Source of the DNA: Thermococcus sp.
GTDB taxonomy: Archaea > Methanobacteriota_B > Thermococci > Thermococcales > Thermococcaceae
DNA: 64,000 nt
NCBI RefSeq assembly: GCF_026991495.1
Contig: NZ_JALXBJ010000088.1
Span: 1-64,000, forward strand
Direction: 5' to 3'
Both the position numbers and the translations under genes were made by a program. The notes under the pieces were generated by a model. The model made no database searches. It worked only from the letters and a program-made list of their open reading frames with translations, and had not been told where the DNA came from. This document shows positions 18,835 to 27,893 of the stretch, one piece after another. The first letter of the stretch is position 1, and the number at the start of each line of letters is the position of its first letter.

Positions 18835-18838
18835 AGGG

Positions 18839-19246
18839 TCAGCCTTCGAGCATGGCCTCCCCTATTCTCTCCCTCTTGTCCCGAACCTGCTCCCAGAGCG
18901 AGCTAAAGTTTTCCACGACCCTCTGAAGGGCGAGCTTTAGATCCCTCGTCCTCGTGAAGAAGGCCACCTTGTTGGTTCTGTCCCTTATCCTCAGGAAGTT
19001 TGGACCCATTCTGAAGGCGGCGAGGACGTCAACGTCGAGGAGCTGGCTCACGACGGCCTTGAACTTCCTCGGATCCCCATGTTCCTCCTCAAAGTCCTTG
19101 GCTTTGTTGGGCCTCTTTTCGAGGAGTTTAATCCTCCCGTCCTCGCAGACCTCATAGACCGCGAAGAACTCTGAGTCACCGTAGTGCGCGTCAATTAAAT
19201 GCCCCTCATCCTCCATTCCAAAGGCGACCCTGAGACACCTCGTCAT
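18839..19246 (-). CDS. NifX/NafY-like (dinitrogenase Fe-Mo cofactor-binding superfamily) protein
   Basis: MTRCLRVAFGMEDEGHLIDAHYGDSEFFAVYEVCEDGRIKLLEKRPN... Confidence 0.75.
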   Translation of the reverse strand: MTRCLRVAFGMEDEGHLIDAHYGDSEFFAVYEVCEDGRIKLLEKRPNKAKDFEEEHGDPRKFKAVVSQLLDVDVLAAFRMGPNFLRIRDRTNKVAFFTRTRDLKLALQRVVENFSSLWEQVRDKRERIGEAMLEG

Positions 19247-19313
19247 AGGCACCACCGCCACGCCATCCAGTCCGGGGCTTATAAGGGTTAGGGATGCCGA
19301 AAAGTTTAAATGG

Positions 19314-19327
19314 TGTGCATATGCACA
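19314..19327. promoter_or_regulatory. Perfect 14-bp palindrome (operator candidate)
   Basis: TGTGCATATGCACA, directly after TATA-like tttaaa and about 20 bp upstream of the ATG at 19348. Confidence 0.75.
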
Positions 19328-19347
19328 AAATAATGGAGGTGATATGT

Positions 19348-19938
19348 ATGAGGGTCGCGGTTCCGACGAATGGTGGAGGTAGGAACGACACCGTTGCACC
19401 GGTCTTTGCACGTGCCCCAGCCTTCTACATAGCGGAGGTGGACGAGAAGGGCAACGTTATCAACGAGAAGGTCATCCAGAACGGGGCTACGATGGCCGGC
19501 GGAGGAGCCGGTCCAATAGCGGTTCAGACGCTCATCAACGAGGGCGTTGAGGCGATAATAGCACCACAGGTGGGCCCGAACGCCCTCGGAGCGATACAGG
19601 CAGCGGGCATGAAGCTCTACCAGGTCGCCCCTGGAACTCCGGTTGAGGAGGCGATAAAGGCAGTCGTCAGTGGAACTGCCCGCGAGTTCACCCTGCCTGC
19701 ACCGGCTGCACCAACCGCTCCAGTGCCCCCCACTGCTCCGACTGCTCCAACGCCGGCCTACGGTCCGTACCCCGCTCCGGCTTATGGCTTCGGCTGGGGA
19801 AGAGGCTGGGGCAGGGGAAGAGGATTCGGAAGAGGATGGGGAAGGGGCAGAGGCTGGGGAGCGAGGCTCGGCTACTGCCCGTGGACAGGTCAGCCGAGCA
19901 GGAGAGCGTGGCTCGCAAGGTTCTTCGGCTGGTGGTGA
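19348..19938 (+). CDS. NifX-like protein with Pro/Ala linker and Gly/Arg/Trp-rich tail
   Basis: MRVAVPTNGGGRNDTVAPVFARAPAFYIAEVDEKG... then GWGRGWGRGRGFGRGWGRGRGWG. Confidence 0.88.
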   Translation: MRVAVPTNGGGRNDTVAPVFARAPAFYIAEVDEKGNVINEKVIQNGATMAGGGAGPIAVQTLINEGVEAIIAPQVGPNALGAIQAAGMKLYQVAPGTPVEEAIKAVVSGTAREFTLPAPAAPTAPVPPTAPTAPTPAYGPYPAPAYGFGWGRGWGRGRGFGRGWGRGRGWGARLGYCPWTGQPSRRAWLARFFGWW

Positions 19939-19983
19939 GCTCTTTTTCCCCTTTTGATCTGTATGGCATCAGGGGGCTAAAAA

Positions 19984-20199
19984 ATGCCAAGGGGGATGGG
20001 TAGAGGCTACGGCAGGGGGAGAGGGTTCTACCCCCTCCGCGGGGTTTACTGGCTGGTCGAGATTCTCATACTGCTTGGCGTCCTCTACTTTCTGCTGAAG
20101 CTCTTTCTCGTGGCCCTTCCGTACGCCCTCGGTCTGCTGGTGCTCCTCCTACTATGGAAGCTCATCAGGGCGCGCCCCAGAGCGTTCGGGCCGTTCTGA
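19984..20199 (+). CDS. Small membrane protein with Gly/Arg-rich N-terminus
   Basis: MPRGMGRGYGRGRGFYPLRG followed by a long hydrophobic region. Confidence 0.75.
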   Translation: MPRGMGRGYGRGRGFYPLRGVYWLVEILILLGVLYFLLKLFLVALPYALGLLVLLLLWKLIRARPRAFGPF

Positions 20200-20253
20200 G
20201 CGTATGCAAACTTTTTTAAGTTCGGTCGTCCTAATTTTTGCGGAGGTGATAGG

Positions 20254-20709
20254 ATGAGGATCATAGTTCCAACCTTAACCGGGGGTCTCGACGACAGGGT
20301 GAACCCGGCCTTTGGGAGAACTCCAACCTTTACGATAGTCGACGTGCAGAACGGCACGATAACCAACGTCCAAGTGCTCCCGAACCCCGGCTACACTCAG
20401 CCGAGAGGTGCTGGAGTCACCGCGGCCCAGTTCGTTATTGATCAGGGCGCCGATGTCGTAATCTCCGGTGAGTTCGGGCCGAACTCCTACGGCGCCCTTC
20501 AGGCTGCCGGGATAAGGATGGTCTCCGCGCCAGCGACCATGACGGTAAGGGAGGCCGTTGAGGCCTTCCTTAGAGGAGAGCTCTCAGGCCCGGTTATGGG
20601 GCCTGAAGGCGGTGGAATGGGTGGTTACGGCGGCTACGGCCCCGGAATGGGCAGAGGAAGGGGCCGCGGAAGGGGAATGGGCAGAGGACGTGGAAGGAGC
20701 GGCTGGTAG
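20254..20709 (+). CDS. NifX-like protein with Gly/Arg-rich tail
   Basis: MRIIVPTLTGGLDDRVNPAFGRTPTFTIVDVQNG... tail GMGRGRGRGRGMGRGRGRSGW; RBS ggaggtgata. Confidence 0.9.
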   Translation: MRIIVPTLTGGLDDRVNPAFGRTPTFTIVDVQNGTITNVQVLPNPGYTQPRGAGVTAAQFVIDQGADVVISGEFGPNSYGALQAAGIRMVSAPATMTVREAVEAFLRGELSGPVMGPEGGGMGGYGGYGPGMGRGRGRGRGMGRGRGRSGW

Positions 20710-20881
20710 CTTTTGCCCTTTCATATTCCCTTTGCTCCCATTGACAGGGGATTAATAGCACACTTCAGAACTGCATTTTCTTTTGAAATTCCCGCCTTCT
20801 TGATAGGGGGTCCTGTTGGGATAGTGTTATTAAGCCAAGCACGGTATTGTTCCACTATGGATTGCGCAAGGGGGCCATATA

Positions 20882-22519
20882 ATGGGGTGCAGAAGAGCCT
20901 TGCTCGCACTGTCGTGGGCTTTTCTGCTGGTGCTCAGCCTTTTGACCGCCCCAAAGTTGGTTGAGGCCGGTCATCTGGGTGAACCCAGCACAACCTGGGC
21001 GGCAGTGTATGGGGGAGTAAGTAGCAACGGGGCAAACAGGGTTACCATCAGCGACGCCAATGCGATCGCCATTGCCCCGAACGGTGACATTATAATTGCG
21101 GGAAACACCTTCGGCTTCGGTGCTGGGGGCTCTGACGTCTGGGTTCTCCGTTTGAGTGGAAACGGTAGTATTATCTGGCAGAAAACCTTCGGTGGAAGCG
21201 ATGACGATTACGCCAACGCGGTTGCCATTGCCCCGAACGGTGACATAGTGGTAGTCGGGGACACCTCAAGCTTTGGAAATGGGGGATGGGATACGTTGGT
21301 CATAAGACTCGACGGCAGGGGGAACGTGAAGTGGCAGAGAACCTACGGCGGAGAGGATGATGAGTACACAAACGCCGTCGCCATTGCTCCGAACGGTGAC
21401 ATCATAACGGCTGGAAGCACCTCAAGCTTTGGGGCAGGCAACGCGGATGTCTGGGTCATGAGACTAAGCCCCAGTGGGGACGTAAAGTGGCAGATGACAT
21501 ATGGGGGAACGGGGGACGACGAAGCCTACGGGGTCACCCTAACCCCGGGCGGGAACATCGTCGTTTCGGGCTACACCGAGAGCTTCGGCGCAGGCGATTG
21601 GGACGCATGGATCCTCCGTTTGAAGGGAAACGGAAGCGTTATCTGGCAGAAAACCTACGGTGGAAAGGGGAGTGACGAAGCCAACGCGGTTGCCATTGCC
21701 CCGAACGGTGACATCATCGTTGCCGGAGACACGTCGAGCTTCGGTGCCGGCGCCTCTGACGTCTGGGTTCTCCGGCTTGATGGGGATGGAAATGCTAAGT
21801 GGGAGAAGGCCTACGGGGGAAAGAAGGATGATTACGCAAATGCAGTCTCTCTGAGTCCCAGTGGGGACATAATCGTGGCTGGGGGCACCTACAGCTTCGG
21901 GGCAGGGGGAAAGGACATCTGGGTTCTCAAGTTAGACAGCGAGGGAAACGTGGAATGGGAGAAAACATACGGAGAAAAACACGACGATACTGCCAATGGA
22001 GTTACCTTTGCCCCAAACGGTGACATCCTTATAGCCGGCCGGACATACATCCCCGGCTCTGGCGCTGAGGCATGGGTCATCAGGCTTGGGGGAAACGGAG
22101 GGTTCGAAATTAAGCATCCTCCCTTCAAGTGCGGCGTTGGCACAGAGGCAAAGGTCTCTGATGTAAAGGCCGCCGTGAAGGAGGGCAGCGCCCAGGTCTC
22201 CCCCAGTGAGACGTTGGCAGTAACTCCCAAAGCCGTAGTCAGCTCCTCGAACGTTAAGGCAGTTTACCTCCCATCCTGCGAGCCCACCGTAACCTCAACC
22301 GCCAGCGGGACGACAGCGTCCAGCTCATCGTCGGCTCCCTCGTCCATAACAACGGCCTCGATTCACCTCCCCTCGGTGTCCTCTTCCGAATCCCCTGGGT
22401 CTTCTTCAAGCAGTTCTCTGAGTGGCTCCACCACTAAAAAAGGCCGCGGCATCTGCGGGCCCGCCGCGCTCATAGGCCTCGCCATCGTTCCGATCTTCCT
22501 CCGCAGGAGACGCCGCTGA
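20882..22519 (+). CDS. Secreted repeat (beta-propeller-like) surface protein with CGP-CTERM-like anchor
   Basis: Signal peptide; repeats of the type ANAVAIAPNGDIIVAGDTSSFGAGxxDVWVLRLDGxGNxxWxKxYGG; Ser/Thr-rich stalk; C-terminus GICGPAALIGLAIVPIFLRRRRR. Confidence 0.9.
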   Translation: MGCRRALLALSWAFLLVLSLLTAPKLVEAGHLGEPSTTWAAVYGGVSSNGANRVTISDANAIAIAPNGDIIIAGNTFGFGAGGSDVWVLRLSGNGSIIWQKTFGGSDDDYANAVAIAPNGDIVVVGDTSSFGNGGWDTLVIRLDGRGNVKWQRTYGGEDDEYTNAVAIAPNGDIITAGSTSSFGAGNADVWVMRLSPSGDVKWQMTYGGTGDDEAYGVTLTPGGNIVVSGYTESFGAGDWDAWILRLKGNGSVIWQKTYGGKGSDEANAVAIAPNGDIIVAGDTSSFGAGASDVWVLRLDGDGNAKWEKAYGGKKDDYANAVSLSPSGDIIVAGGTYSFGAGGKDIWVLKLDSEGNVEWEKTYGEKHDDTANGVTFAPNGDILIAGRTYIPGSGAEAWVIRLGGNGGFEIKHPPFKCGVGTEAKVSDVKAAVKEGSAQVSPSETLAVTPKAVVSSSNVKAVYLPSCEPTVTSTASGTTASSSSSAPSSITTASIHLPSVSSSESPGSSSSSSLSGSTTKKGRGICGPAALIGLAIVPIFLRRRRR

Positions 22520-22582
22520 GCGGCTTCCCTTTTCACCTTTTCGATATCCATTTAAATGGTGCCCGCCAACTATTCCGGGGTG

Positions 22583-23230
22583 ATGAACGTGACGAGGAAG
22601 CTCTACTACGAGGACGCCTATCTGAAGGAGGCCAAAGCGAAGGTCTTAGAGGCCAGGGGCAACGCACTCCTGCTCGACCAGACAATTTTCTACCCGACCG
22701 GCGGTGGCCAGCCGCACGACAGGGGGACGATAAGCGGCGCTGAAGTCCTCGACGTTTACAAAGACGATGCCGGAAACGTCTGGCACGTCGTTGCCGAGCC
22801 GGAGAAGTTCAGGCCCGGCGATGAGGTCGAGCTCAGAATAGACTGGGACTACAGGTACAAGCTCATGAGGATCCACAGTGCGATGCATCTTTTAGAGCAC
22901 GTCCTCAACGAAGTCCTTCCCGGGAAGTGGGAGCTCTACGGGAGCGGGATGAGCGCCGAGAAGGGCCGCTACGACATACTCTACCCGGAGAACGTCAACA
23001 AATACAAGGAGAAAATCATCGAGGCCTTCAACCGCTACGTCGATGAGGGTGGCGAGATGAAGATTTGGTGGGAAGGGGAAACGCGCTACACCCAGATAAG
23101 GGACTTCGAGGTCATCCCCTGCGGTGGAACCCACGTCAGGGACATAAAAGAGATAGGACATTTGAGGAAGCTCAAGCGCTCCAGCCTCGGAAGGGGAAAG
23201 CAGAGGCTTGAGATATGGCTTGAGGGATGA
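22583..23230 (+). CDS. alaX: Alanyl-tRNA editing protein AlaX
   Basis: YPTGGGQPHDRGTI, RIHSAMHLLEHV (HxxxH), CGGTHVRDIKEIG. Confidence 0.92.
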   Translation: MNVTRKLYYEDAYLKEAKAKVLEARGNALLLDQTIFYPTGGGQPHDRGTISGAEVLDVYKDDAGNVWHVVAEPEKFRPGDEVELRIDWDYRYKLMRIHSAMHLLEHVLNEVLPGKWELYGSGMSAEKGRYDILYPENVNKYKEKIIEAFNRYVDEGGEMKIWWEGETRYTQIRDFEVIPCGGTHVRDIKEIGHLRKLKRSSLGRGKQRLEIWLEG

Positions 23231-23237
23231 TGAACCG

Positions 23238-23903
23238 GTGGCTCTCTTGGACTTCGAGCCCTTCAAAGTAGTTCCAGTTGGCTATGTGAGGAAGGACAAT
23301 AGTGAAACCTTCATCGAGATCCTCCCAGAGTTCAGGGAAGCTGTGGACGGCCTCCGCGAGGACGACTGGATAAAACTAATCCTCTGGTTCCACGAAAGCG
23401 AGGGGCCGAGGAGGAAAATCCTGAAGGTTCACCCCCACGGCAACCCGAAGAACCCTCTGACCGGGGTCTTCGCGACCCGCTCCCCCTACAGGCCCAACCC
23501 GATAGCCCTTTACACCGTCAGGATTCACTGCATAAGCGACGGAAAGCTCTACATAGACTGGATAGATGCCAAGAACGGAACCCCTGTTGTTGACATCAAA
23601 ATCTTCGTTGAGAGATACGATTGTCCAAAGGAGGTGCCCATAGAGGAGAGGGAAGCCCACATCAGGGAGGGCCGGATGATAGGCGAGGTGAACGTAATCC
23701 CGAGGAGGAGCGAGCACCTCGACGAGCTTGAGGAGGTTTCTCCAGAGGAATACGACGCGGTTATCCTTGAGATAGGGCCGAAAACGACGACGCTAACGGC
23801 CAAAGAACTCGTTGAACTGATAGATGGCCTAAAAGAGGTCTATGAGAACCTCCCCGTGGAGATAAAGGACAAGCTCAGAAGACGTGGAGGGCGCTCGCCT
23901 TGA
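23238..23903 (+). CDS. trmO: TrmO/TsaA-family tRNA methyltransferase
   Basis: VGYVRKDN...[32 protein letters not shown]...[13 protein letters not shown]. Confidence 0.88.
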   Translation: MALLDFEPFKVVPVGYVRKDNSETFIEILPEFREAVDGLREDDWIKLILWFHESEGPRRKILKVHPHGNPKNPLTGVFATRSPYRPNPIALYTVRIHCISDGKLYIDWIDAKNGTPVVDIKIFVERYDCPKEVPIEEREAHIREGRMIGEVNVIPRRSEHLDELEEVSPEEYDAVILEIGPKTTTLTAKELVELIDGLKEVYENLPVEIKDKLRRRGGRSP

Positions 23904-24909
23904 ACCCCGCGTAGACCTCCTTCCCAGTTCTTATTCCAAGCTCAATGAGAGAGGAGCGCGTTATGAAGGCCGAAATGGACAGGCCCGAGGCGTTGAGGCG
24001 GAGCCTCACAACGGGCCCGAGCTCCTCAACTCCCTCAACCCTCGCCCTCAGGACGTTCCTGACGGAGGTTTTCATCGGTTGGGTGGAGATTATCACGTCT
24101 TCCGGGCGGAGGCCGACGCGGACTTTCCCCTCGGCCTCCACCGGGAGCTCTATCTCGATGCCGTTGATCCTTAGCTTCCTTCCAAAAGCGGTTCCCTCTA
24201 TGATGTTCTCGAAGCCGAGGAACCTCGCAACCCTCTCGCATTTCGGCCTCGAAAAGACATCCCTAACGTCCCCCACCTGAACGAGTCTTCCGTCGAGCAT
24301 TACCCCGACGCGGTCGCCCAGGCTGACGGCCTCCTCGAAGGAGTGGGTAACGTGCAAGGTCGTGAAGCCGAGCTCTTTCCTCCAGCGCTTCATCTCGTTG
24401 ATGAGCCTACCCCTCGTCTGGACGTCGAGGTTTGCGAAGGGCTCGTCTAGGAGTATCAGCGGGGGCTCGATGACGAGTGCCCTCGCGAGGGCAACGCGCT
24501 GCTGCTCGCCACCGCTCAGCGTTCTGGGCTTCCTCTTCAGGAGGCTCTCGATGCCGAGAACTTCAACTATCTCCCCAACTCTCCTCTCTATTTCAGCCTT
24601 CGGGAGCTTCCTGAGTTTGAGGCCAAAGGCTATGTTGTCGTAAACGCTCATGTTTGGGAAGAGGGCGTAGCTCTGGGGGACGTAGGCCAGACCCCTCTTC
24701 TCCGGTGGCCATCCGGTAACGTCAACCCCGTTCAGGAGTATCCTGCCGGAGTCAGGGCTTATGAGGCCGGCTATCACCTCAAGGAGAACGGTCTTCCCGG
24801 CACCGCTCGGCCCGAGAATTATGAAGTACTCGCCCTTCGAGACCGTGAATGAAACGCCCCTTAAGTGGAAGTCGCCGTAGTCCCTGGAGACATTTTGCAC
24901 GTTAAGCAT
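23875..24909 (-). CDS. wtpC: Tungstate/molybdate ABC transporter ATP-binding protein
   Basis: Walker A GPSGAGKT, signature LSGGEQQRV, Walker [13 protein letters not shown]-like C-terminus; same strand and order as wtpB and wtpA but separated from them. Confidence 0.88.
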   Translation of the reverse strand: MLNVQNVSRDYGDFHLRGVSFTVSKGEYFIILGPSGAGKTVLLEVIAGLISPDSGRILLNGVDVTGWPPEKRGLAYVPQSYALFPNMSVYDNIAFGLKLRKLPKAEIERRVGEIVEVLGIESLLKRKPRTLSGGEQQRVALARALVIEPPLILLDEPFANLDVQTRGRLINEMKRWRKELGFTTLHVTHSFEEAVSLGDRVGVMLDGRLVQVGDVRDVFSRPKCERVARFLGFENIIEGTAFGRKLRINGIEIELPVEAEGKVRVGLRPEDVIISTQPMKTSVRNVLRARVEGVEELGPVVRLRLNASGLSISAFITRSSLIELGIRTGKEVYAGFKASALHVF

Positions 24910-24913
24910 GTTC

Positions 24914-25633
24914 TCACCCAGTGAGGAAATCGAGAAACGTTTTCAAACCGGATTCATTTAAAAATTCTTTCACAACTTTAGGGTTTTTCCTGATCATTTC
25001 CTCGATAAAGTTTCTATATAAGCCCGAAAGTGAGTCTCCTGTATAGTTTTTAGCGATTGCCAAGAGATGCATGATGTCTTTCGGCATGAGCTTTCTTCCC
25101 AGCTCTACAGTTAGTTGGCCTATCGAACCTTCGAGCTTTGAGAGGGTGCTCTCTTTTCTGGCGAGGAGGGCTATCAGAAGCTCAAGTTCTTTTTTGGCTT
25201 CGAGGTTTTGTTCATCAATGGTGACGTTCCCAACACCAAAGGGAACAACTTTTACCCCATTTACAAGGAGATAGCCATCCTTCACCTCCGACTCAAACTT
25301 TCTTAAAGTGCTCTTGGCCCAGTTTAAGACATCCTCCTCGGTATCAACGTCTCTAGCTACCCCCATGAGAGCAGGCAACTCCTCGAACCTGTTCAAGCCC
25401 TTAAAGATTGCACTAAGAGCCCTTTTGATTTTATCTTTTCCATTGGCATGTAATACGACTAACAGGGTTTCACCCTTAGTTAGGCAGATGGGTCTTGAGA
25501 TGTCGTTATCTCTCGAAAAGGGCAGGATTTCACATACCTCTCTGTTTTCTCTGAACCTGTAGAAGTGTTCTATCAGGGGAAGAAAGAAGCTAACATCAGT
25601 CCTGCCTTCCAAGAGCAAAATCCTCACTTCCAT
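24914..25633 (-). CDS. DUF3226-like / TOPRIM-like protein, partner of the upstream ATPase
   Basis: TOPRIM-like [16 protein letters not shown] (conserved Glu) and [14 protein letters not shown] (DxD); 3-nt gap to the ATPase gene. Confidence 0.7.
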   Translation of the reverse strand: MEVRILLLEGRTDVSFFLPLIEHFYRFRENREVCEILPFSRDNDISRPICLTKGETLLVVLHANGKDKIKRALSAIFKGLNRFEELPALMGVARDVDTEEDVLNWAKSTLRKFESEVKDGYLLVNGVKVVPFGVGNVTIDEQNLEAKKELELLIALLARKESTLSKLEGSIGQLTVELGRKLMPKDIMHLLAIAKNYTGDSLSGLYRNFIEEMIRKNPKVVKEFLNESGLKTFLDFLTG

Positions 25634-25636
25634 ATC

Positions 25637-26662
25637 TCATCCCCTCAAGTCGACTCCAAGGGTTTCCCTAAGCTCCCTTGACTCCTCGAAGGTCTCTATT
25701 GACGCCTTAACGTCCCCGTCTTCCCGTCTCATATAAATGACTCGCCCATCAATGTTTTTCTTGAGGCCTTCACTTAGGAGGAGGTCCATTAACTCAAGAC
25801 TATGGGTCGTTAGGAATACCTGAACGTTGTTCTCTTTTGCCCCTTTAAGGAGGGTTTTAGCTATGACCCTCAAAGACTTGGGATGGTGGAAGGCCTCAGC
25901 CGAATCTATGAGGAGGTATCCCCCTCTCAAAAGTGACGACAGGAAGGCTATAATCATGGCGTTTTTGAATCCCTCCCCCATCAGGTAATAGGGATAAACG
26001 CCGTATTCTGTTTCAACGTGAAGTATCCACTTATTTGCTTTAAATAATGGGCTGAAACCTTCGACCTCTGGATAAGCCTCTCTAAGAATTCTCAAGCTGT
26101 CCTTCACGACTTTCTTCTCGTATGCGTAAGAATAAAGGCTCTCAACGTATCCAAACTTACGAAGGGTGAAGGGAGTTACAAACTCAAAATTTAGATTGGG
26201 GTCAAACTTTGAGGAGAGCAGGAACGAAGACAGCACACTCGAATCAACGAGATTGTGCATTTGAAATCCGGTATCTAATTTTGGTGACTTTTCATCAACC
26301 TCTCTCAGCACAATGTGAAAAGTTGGTAATGCATTAATGCCTTTGACCTCTTTTTTTAATGTGAGTATCCAGGGGATACCATTCTGCACCGCCTCAATCC
26401 TCACAAATTCGGCCCCTATGTGGAACAAATCTTCTACTGCCTGAGGCCCGTACCACCCCCTCCACATCAGAATCTCCTGAAGGAGACTCCTGAATGATTG
26501 AATTCCCCCGAAGGCACCCAAAAGAAGGGATAACCCCTCAAGTACACTCGACTTGCCCGCGTTGTTTTTACCAGCAATAACATTAACTTGGCCAAGATTG
26601 TTGAGTTTCAATTCCATTATACCCCTAAAATTCTCAATTGTAAGAGATGTTATCATGAGCAT
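25637..26662 (-). CDS. AAA ATPase (OLD/RecF-like, AAA15/AAA21 type)
   Basis: MLMITSLTIENFRGIMELKLNNLGQVNVIAGKNNAGKSSVLEGL (Walker A); YLLIDSAEAFHHPKSLR and QVFLTTHSLELMDLLL. Confidence 0.85.
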   Translation of the reverse strand: MLMITSLTIENFRGIMELKLNNLGQVNVIAGKNNAGKSSVLEGLSLLLGAFGGIQSFRSLLQEILMWRGWYGPQAVEDLFHIGAEFVRIEAVQNGIPWILTLKKEVKGINALPTFHIVLREVDEKSPKLDTGFQMHNLVDSSVLSSFLLSSKFDPNLNFEFVTPFTLRKFGYVESLYSYAYEKKVVKDSLRILREAYPEVEGFSPLFKANKWILHVETEYGVYPYYLMGEGFKNAMIIAFLSSLLRGGYLLIDSAEAFHHPKSLRVIAKTLLKGAKENNVQVFLTTHSLELMDLLLSEGLKKNIDGRVIYMRREDGDVKASIETFEESRELRETLGVDLRG

Positions 26663-26705
26663 CCCCTTTTATTATTGAATGTTTAGCCCACTTAAAGCTT
26701 TATCC

Positions 26706-27452
26706 TCAAGCATTTTTGGCCCTCCCGACGAGCCAGCGCAGGAGCACGAAGATTCCGAGGCTCAGTGAGACCATCAAAACCGCTATTGGGCGCGATGACC
26801 TGAGGCCGTAGTTGTTGAAGTACTCAAGGATGAGAACCTGGGCCGTCTTCGGGTAGTAGGCAACAACGAGTATTGCACCGACCTCGCTGACCGCTCTCGC
26901 CCACGTCATTATCGCACCGCTCGCTATGCTCGGGAAGGCGAGGGGCAGGGCTACCGAGGCGAAGGCCCTCAGCCGGGACGCTCCGAGGGTTCTGGCAACG
27001 CCCTCAAGCTTCTCGTCTACCGCTGAAAAGCCGTCCCTTGAGGCGTTTATAGTGAAGGGGGCGGAGACAAAGAGCATGGCGGAGATTATGCCGAGGTAGT
27101 TGTCGAGGATGGCCCTTGAAAAGGTCACGAGGAGCATTATGCCCACGACCGAGTGGGGGATAACGATGGGGACGTCAATGAGGGCCTGCACAAAGCTCTT
27201 TCCCGGGAACTCTTCCCTAGCTAGAACGTAGCCGAGGGGAACACCGAAGAGAAGGGCTATTAAAGCTGTCGCCGTCGCCGTTGCGAGGGAGTTCCTGAGG
27301 GCTTCGAGGACGAGGGGGTCGTGGAGGGTCTTTACGAGCATACCGGCGTCAGAGGCCTGCTTGAGGAAGATGACCGCTATGGGCAGGGCTATGTAGAGAA
27401 TAAGGAAAGTCCCGAGGGTTGCGAAGAGGTAGAGGATGTAGTCGCGCCTCAT
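26706..27452 (-). CDS. wtpB: Tungstate/molybdate ABC transporter permease
   Basis: BPD permease, multi-TM with EAA-like loop [24 protein letters not shown]. Confidence 0.88.
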   Translation of the reverse strand: MRRDYILYLFATLGTFLILYIALPIAVIFLKQASDAGMLVKTLHDPLVLEALRNSLATATATALIALLFGVPLGYVLAREEFPGKSFVQALIDVPIVIPHSVVGIMLLVTFSRAILDNYLGIISAMLFVSAPFTINASRDGFSAVDEKLEGVARTLGASRLRAFASVALPLAFPSIASGAIMTWARAVSEVGAILVVAYYPKTAQVLILEYFNNYGLRSSRPIAVLMVSLSLGIFVLLRWLVGRAKNA

Positions 27453-27608
27453 CCCTAAACGCTTTGAGGAAAGTTATTTATGATTTTCGGGGGTGTTAAA
27501 CTAGAATGTTCAACAAGATTTCCTCCCCATTGCCATGGGTGGTATCGGGACCTTTGTAGGGGCAAAACTTTTATGTTTGTCGGACATATGGAACCATCGG
27601 TGAGCCAT

Positions 27609-27893
27609 ATGGGAACCAGCGTTAAGATTACCGCGAGGATACCACCGGCCCTCGCGGCAGAAATAGACCGCCTAGTCAATGCAGGATACTACTCAAACAG
27701 GAGCGAGGTCATCAAGGAGGCCCTCCGCGATTTTCTCGTAAGGAAGAGGGCCCTTATCGAGGAGGCCTCAGATGAGGAGTTCGTCCGCCTTGCAAAGAGG
27801 ACTATCGAGCCCCTTCTCGCTGAAGACTGGGAGAGCGAGGCGGATGAGTACTGGGATAAAATCACGGGTGTGAGGTATGAGCCCGAGGTGTGA
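27609..27893 (+). CDS. Ribbon-helix-helix (CopG/MetJ-type) antitoxin
   Basis: MGTSVKITARIPPALAAEIDRLVNAGYYSNRSEVIKEALRDFLVRK; overlaps the MazF-like gene. ATG at 27588 is an alternative start. Confidence 0.85.
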   Translation: MGTSVKITARIPPALAAEIDRLVNAGYYSNRSEVIKEALRDFLVRKRALIEEASDEEFVRLAKRTIEPLLAEDWESEADEYWDKITGVRYEPEV

